NCBI GenBank assembly: GCA_037482215.1
Contig: CP148074.1
Location: 2,542,001-2,606,000, forward strand
Length of the DNA: 64,000 nt
Origin: Pseudomonas mendocina
Lineage (GTDB): Bacteria; Pseudomonadota; Gammaproteobacteria; Pseudomonadales; Pseudomonadaceae
Reading direction: 5' to 3'
Shown: in pieces, positions 63,286-64,000 of the stretch
Layout: every line of letters begins with the position of its first letter
Numbering within the stretch: the stretch's first letter is position 1
Translations under genes and position numbers: made by a program
The notes under the pieces: generated by a model
Seen by the model: only the letters and a program-made list of their open reading frames with translations
Database searches by the model: none
Told to the model about the DNA's origin: nothing

Positions 63286-64000
63286 TTATTGGCGCATACC
63301 CCTGCCGCCAACTAGCAAGCGGATACAGATCAGGTACAGCACAACAGAGGCAACCATCATGAAAGCGATTGCGACGCCAATGCGGATATCCGACACACCA
63401 AGAATGCCGTAACGGAAAGCATTAACCATATGTAGTACAGGGTTAGCCATCGACACGGTCTGCCAAAACTGGGGCAGCAGTGTAATGGAGTAAAACACCC
63501 CCCCCAGATAGGTAAGCGGGGTAAGGACAAAGGTCGGCACAATGGAAATGTCATCAAAATTGCGGGCAAATACCGCATTGATGAAGCCGCCCATGGAGAA
63601 GATTGCCGCAGTCAGCAGCACCACTAACGCGGTGATGCCTAAATGGTGGACTTGCAAGTGAGTAAAGAACAGCGACAGTAAGGTCACAATCAGCCCGACC
63701 GCCAGACCGCGCAATATCCCACCGATGACATAGCCACAAAGAATCACATGAGGCGAAACGGGGGAAACCATCAACTCCTCAATGGAACGCTGGAACTTGC
63801 TGCCGAAAAAACTCGACACAACGTTACCGTATGAGTTGGTGATCACCGACATCATGATCAGCCCCGGTACAATGTATTCCATGTAGCTAAAGCCACCCAT
63901 ATCGCCAATCCGACTGCCAATCAGATTTCCGAAGATGACAAAGTACAGCACCATGGTGATCGCTGGAGGCAGCAACGTTTGTGGCCAGATACGAGTGAAA
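63286..64000 (-). CDS. yadH: ABC-2 type permease, YadH-like (5' end outside window)
   Basis: The gene continues beyond the right edge; codons upstream of the apparent start still read RIWPQTLLPPAIT, as in E. coli YadH. About 238 residues are visible, with six hydrophobic segments and GFSYMEYIVPGLIMMSVITN and FVLTPLTYLGGVFYS signatures. YadH works with the ATPase YadG in an exporter of unknown substrate. The partner should be just outside the window. The stop at 63286 is complete. Confidence 0.88.
   Translation of the reverse strand, partial: FTRIWPQTLLPPAITMVLYFVIFGNLIGSRIGDMGGFSYMEYIVPGLIMMSVITNSYGNVVSSFFGSKFQRSIEELMVSPVSPHVILCGYVIGGILRGLAVGLIVTLLSLFFTHLQVHHLGITALVVLLTAAIFSMGGFINAVFARNFDDISIVPTFVLTPLTYLGGVFYSITLLPQFWQTVSMANPVLHMVNAFRYGILGVSDIRIGVAIAFMMVASVVLYLICIRLLVGGRGMRQ

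Overview
The window looks like a chromosomal stretch of a Pseudomonas-type gammaproteobacterium. The evidence is gene content and order: recR-ybaB-dnaX beside an acyl-CoA dehydrogenase and a short-chain dehydrogenase; alkA, an MFS gene, aroC, a hydrolase, prmB, an isochorismatase-fold gene, a Smr gene and folE in near-continuous series; and a DAHP synthase, PilZ, universal stress protein and cysB group. From memory these blocks resemble the P. aeruginosa PA153x, PA167x-168x and PA175x neighbourhoods. Base composition by eye is lower in GC than P. aeruginosa. No insertion sequence, prophage, rRNA or CRISPR array was seen. There is one tRNA, tRNA-Ser(GGA).

Region by region. 1-2.4 kb: a lipid/ketone-type catabolic cassette (metal-dependent hydrolase end, TetR regulator, truncated Baeyer-Villiger-type monooxygenase, SDR), with a TetR-like operator between the divergent genes. 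2.5-7.3 kb: cold-shock protein, acyl-CoA dehydrogenase with its own tandem operator, then dnaX-ybaB-recR. 7.7-11 kb: two small Pseudomonas-type proteins, an NRK-like kinase overlapping pnuC, a solitary periplasmic binding protein and a DUF2970 protein. 11.1-12.3 kb: tRNA-Ser, whose 3' end and terminator are duplicated 1,026 bp away, enclosing one orphan gene with a HEPN-like R-x4-H motif. This is the most island-like feature of the window.

12.4-20.4 kb: enoyl-CoA hydratase-like protein, amino-acid-type chemoreceptor, PlsC-type acyltransferase, CorA/ZntB transporter, glutamine amidotransferase, three tiny unrecognised proteins and a pirin. 20.4-24 kb: a two-gene beta-oxidation operon (thiolase, then FadB-like). 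24-27.8 kb: two small candidate ORFs, a periplasmic rhodanese overlapping a cytochrome c, a cysteine hydrolase, a second amidotransferase and an RraB-like protein. 28-30.4 kb: an intact monooxygenase overlapping an HSL-type esterase. 30.6-45.2 kb: alkA, a metal-ligand-less acireductone dioxygenase homologue where mtn genes are expected, MFS, aroC, hydrolase, tail-anchored GNAT-like protein, an SSS-histidine kinase-receiver hybrid, prmB, a Cys-to-Ser isochorismatase-fold protein, Smr and folE.

45.5-53.8 kb: lipoprotein-type malate:quinone oxidoreductase, glutaredoxin-like protein, a copper-type pair (cupredoxin and CopL/DUF2946-like), Pit phosphate transporter, UvrD-like helicase and GST. 53.9-64 kb: aminotransferase and MarR genes diverging around two matching operators, LysE and BenE transporters, DAHP synthase, PilZ protein, a thioredoxin-panE-5'-nucleotidase cluster, a universal stress protein, cysB, and the cut end of a YadH-like ABC permease.

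No complete new multi-gene system is evident. The best leads are the tRNA-flanked HEPN-like gene, the degenerate acireductone dioxygenase, the small-protein clusters at 18.4-19.3 and 24.1-24.4 kb, and the strong operators at 1.26, 4.0 and 55.1 kb.
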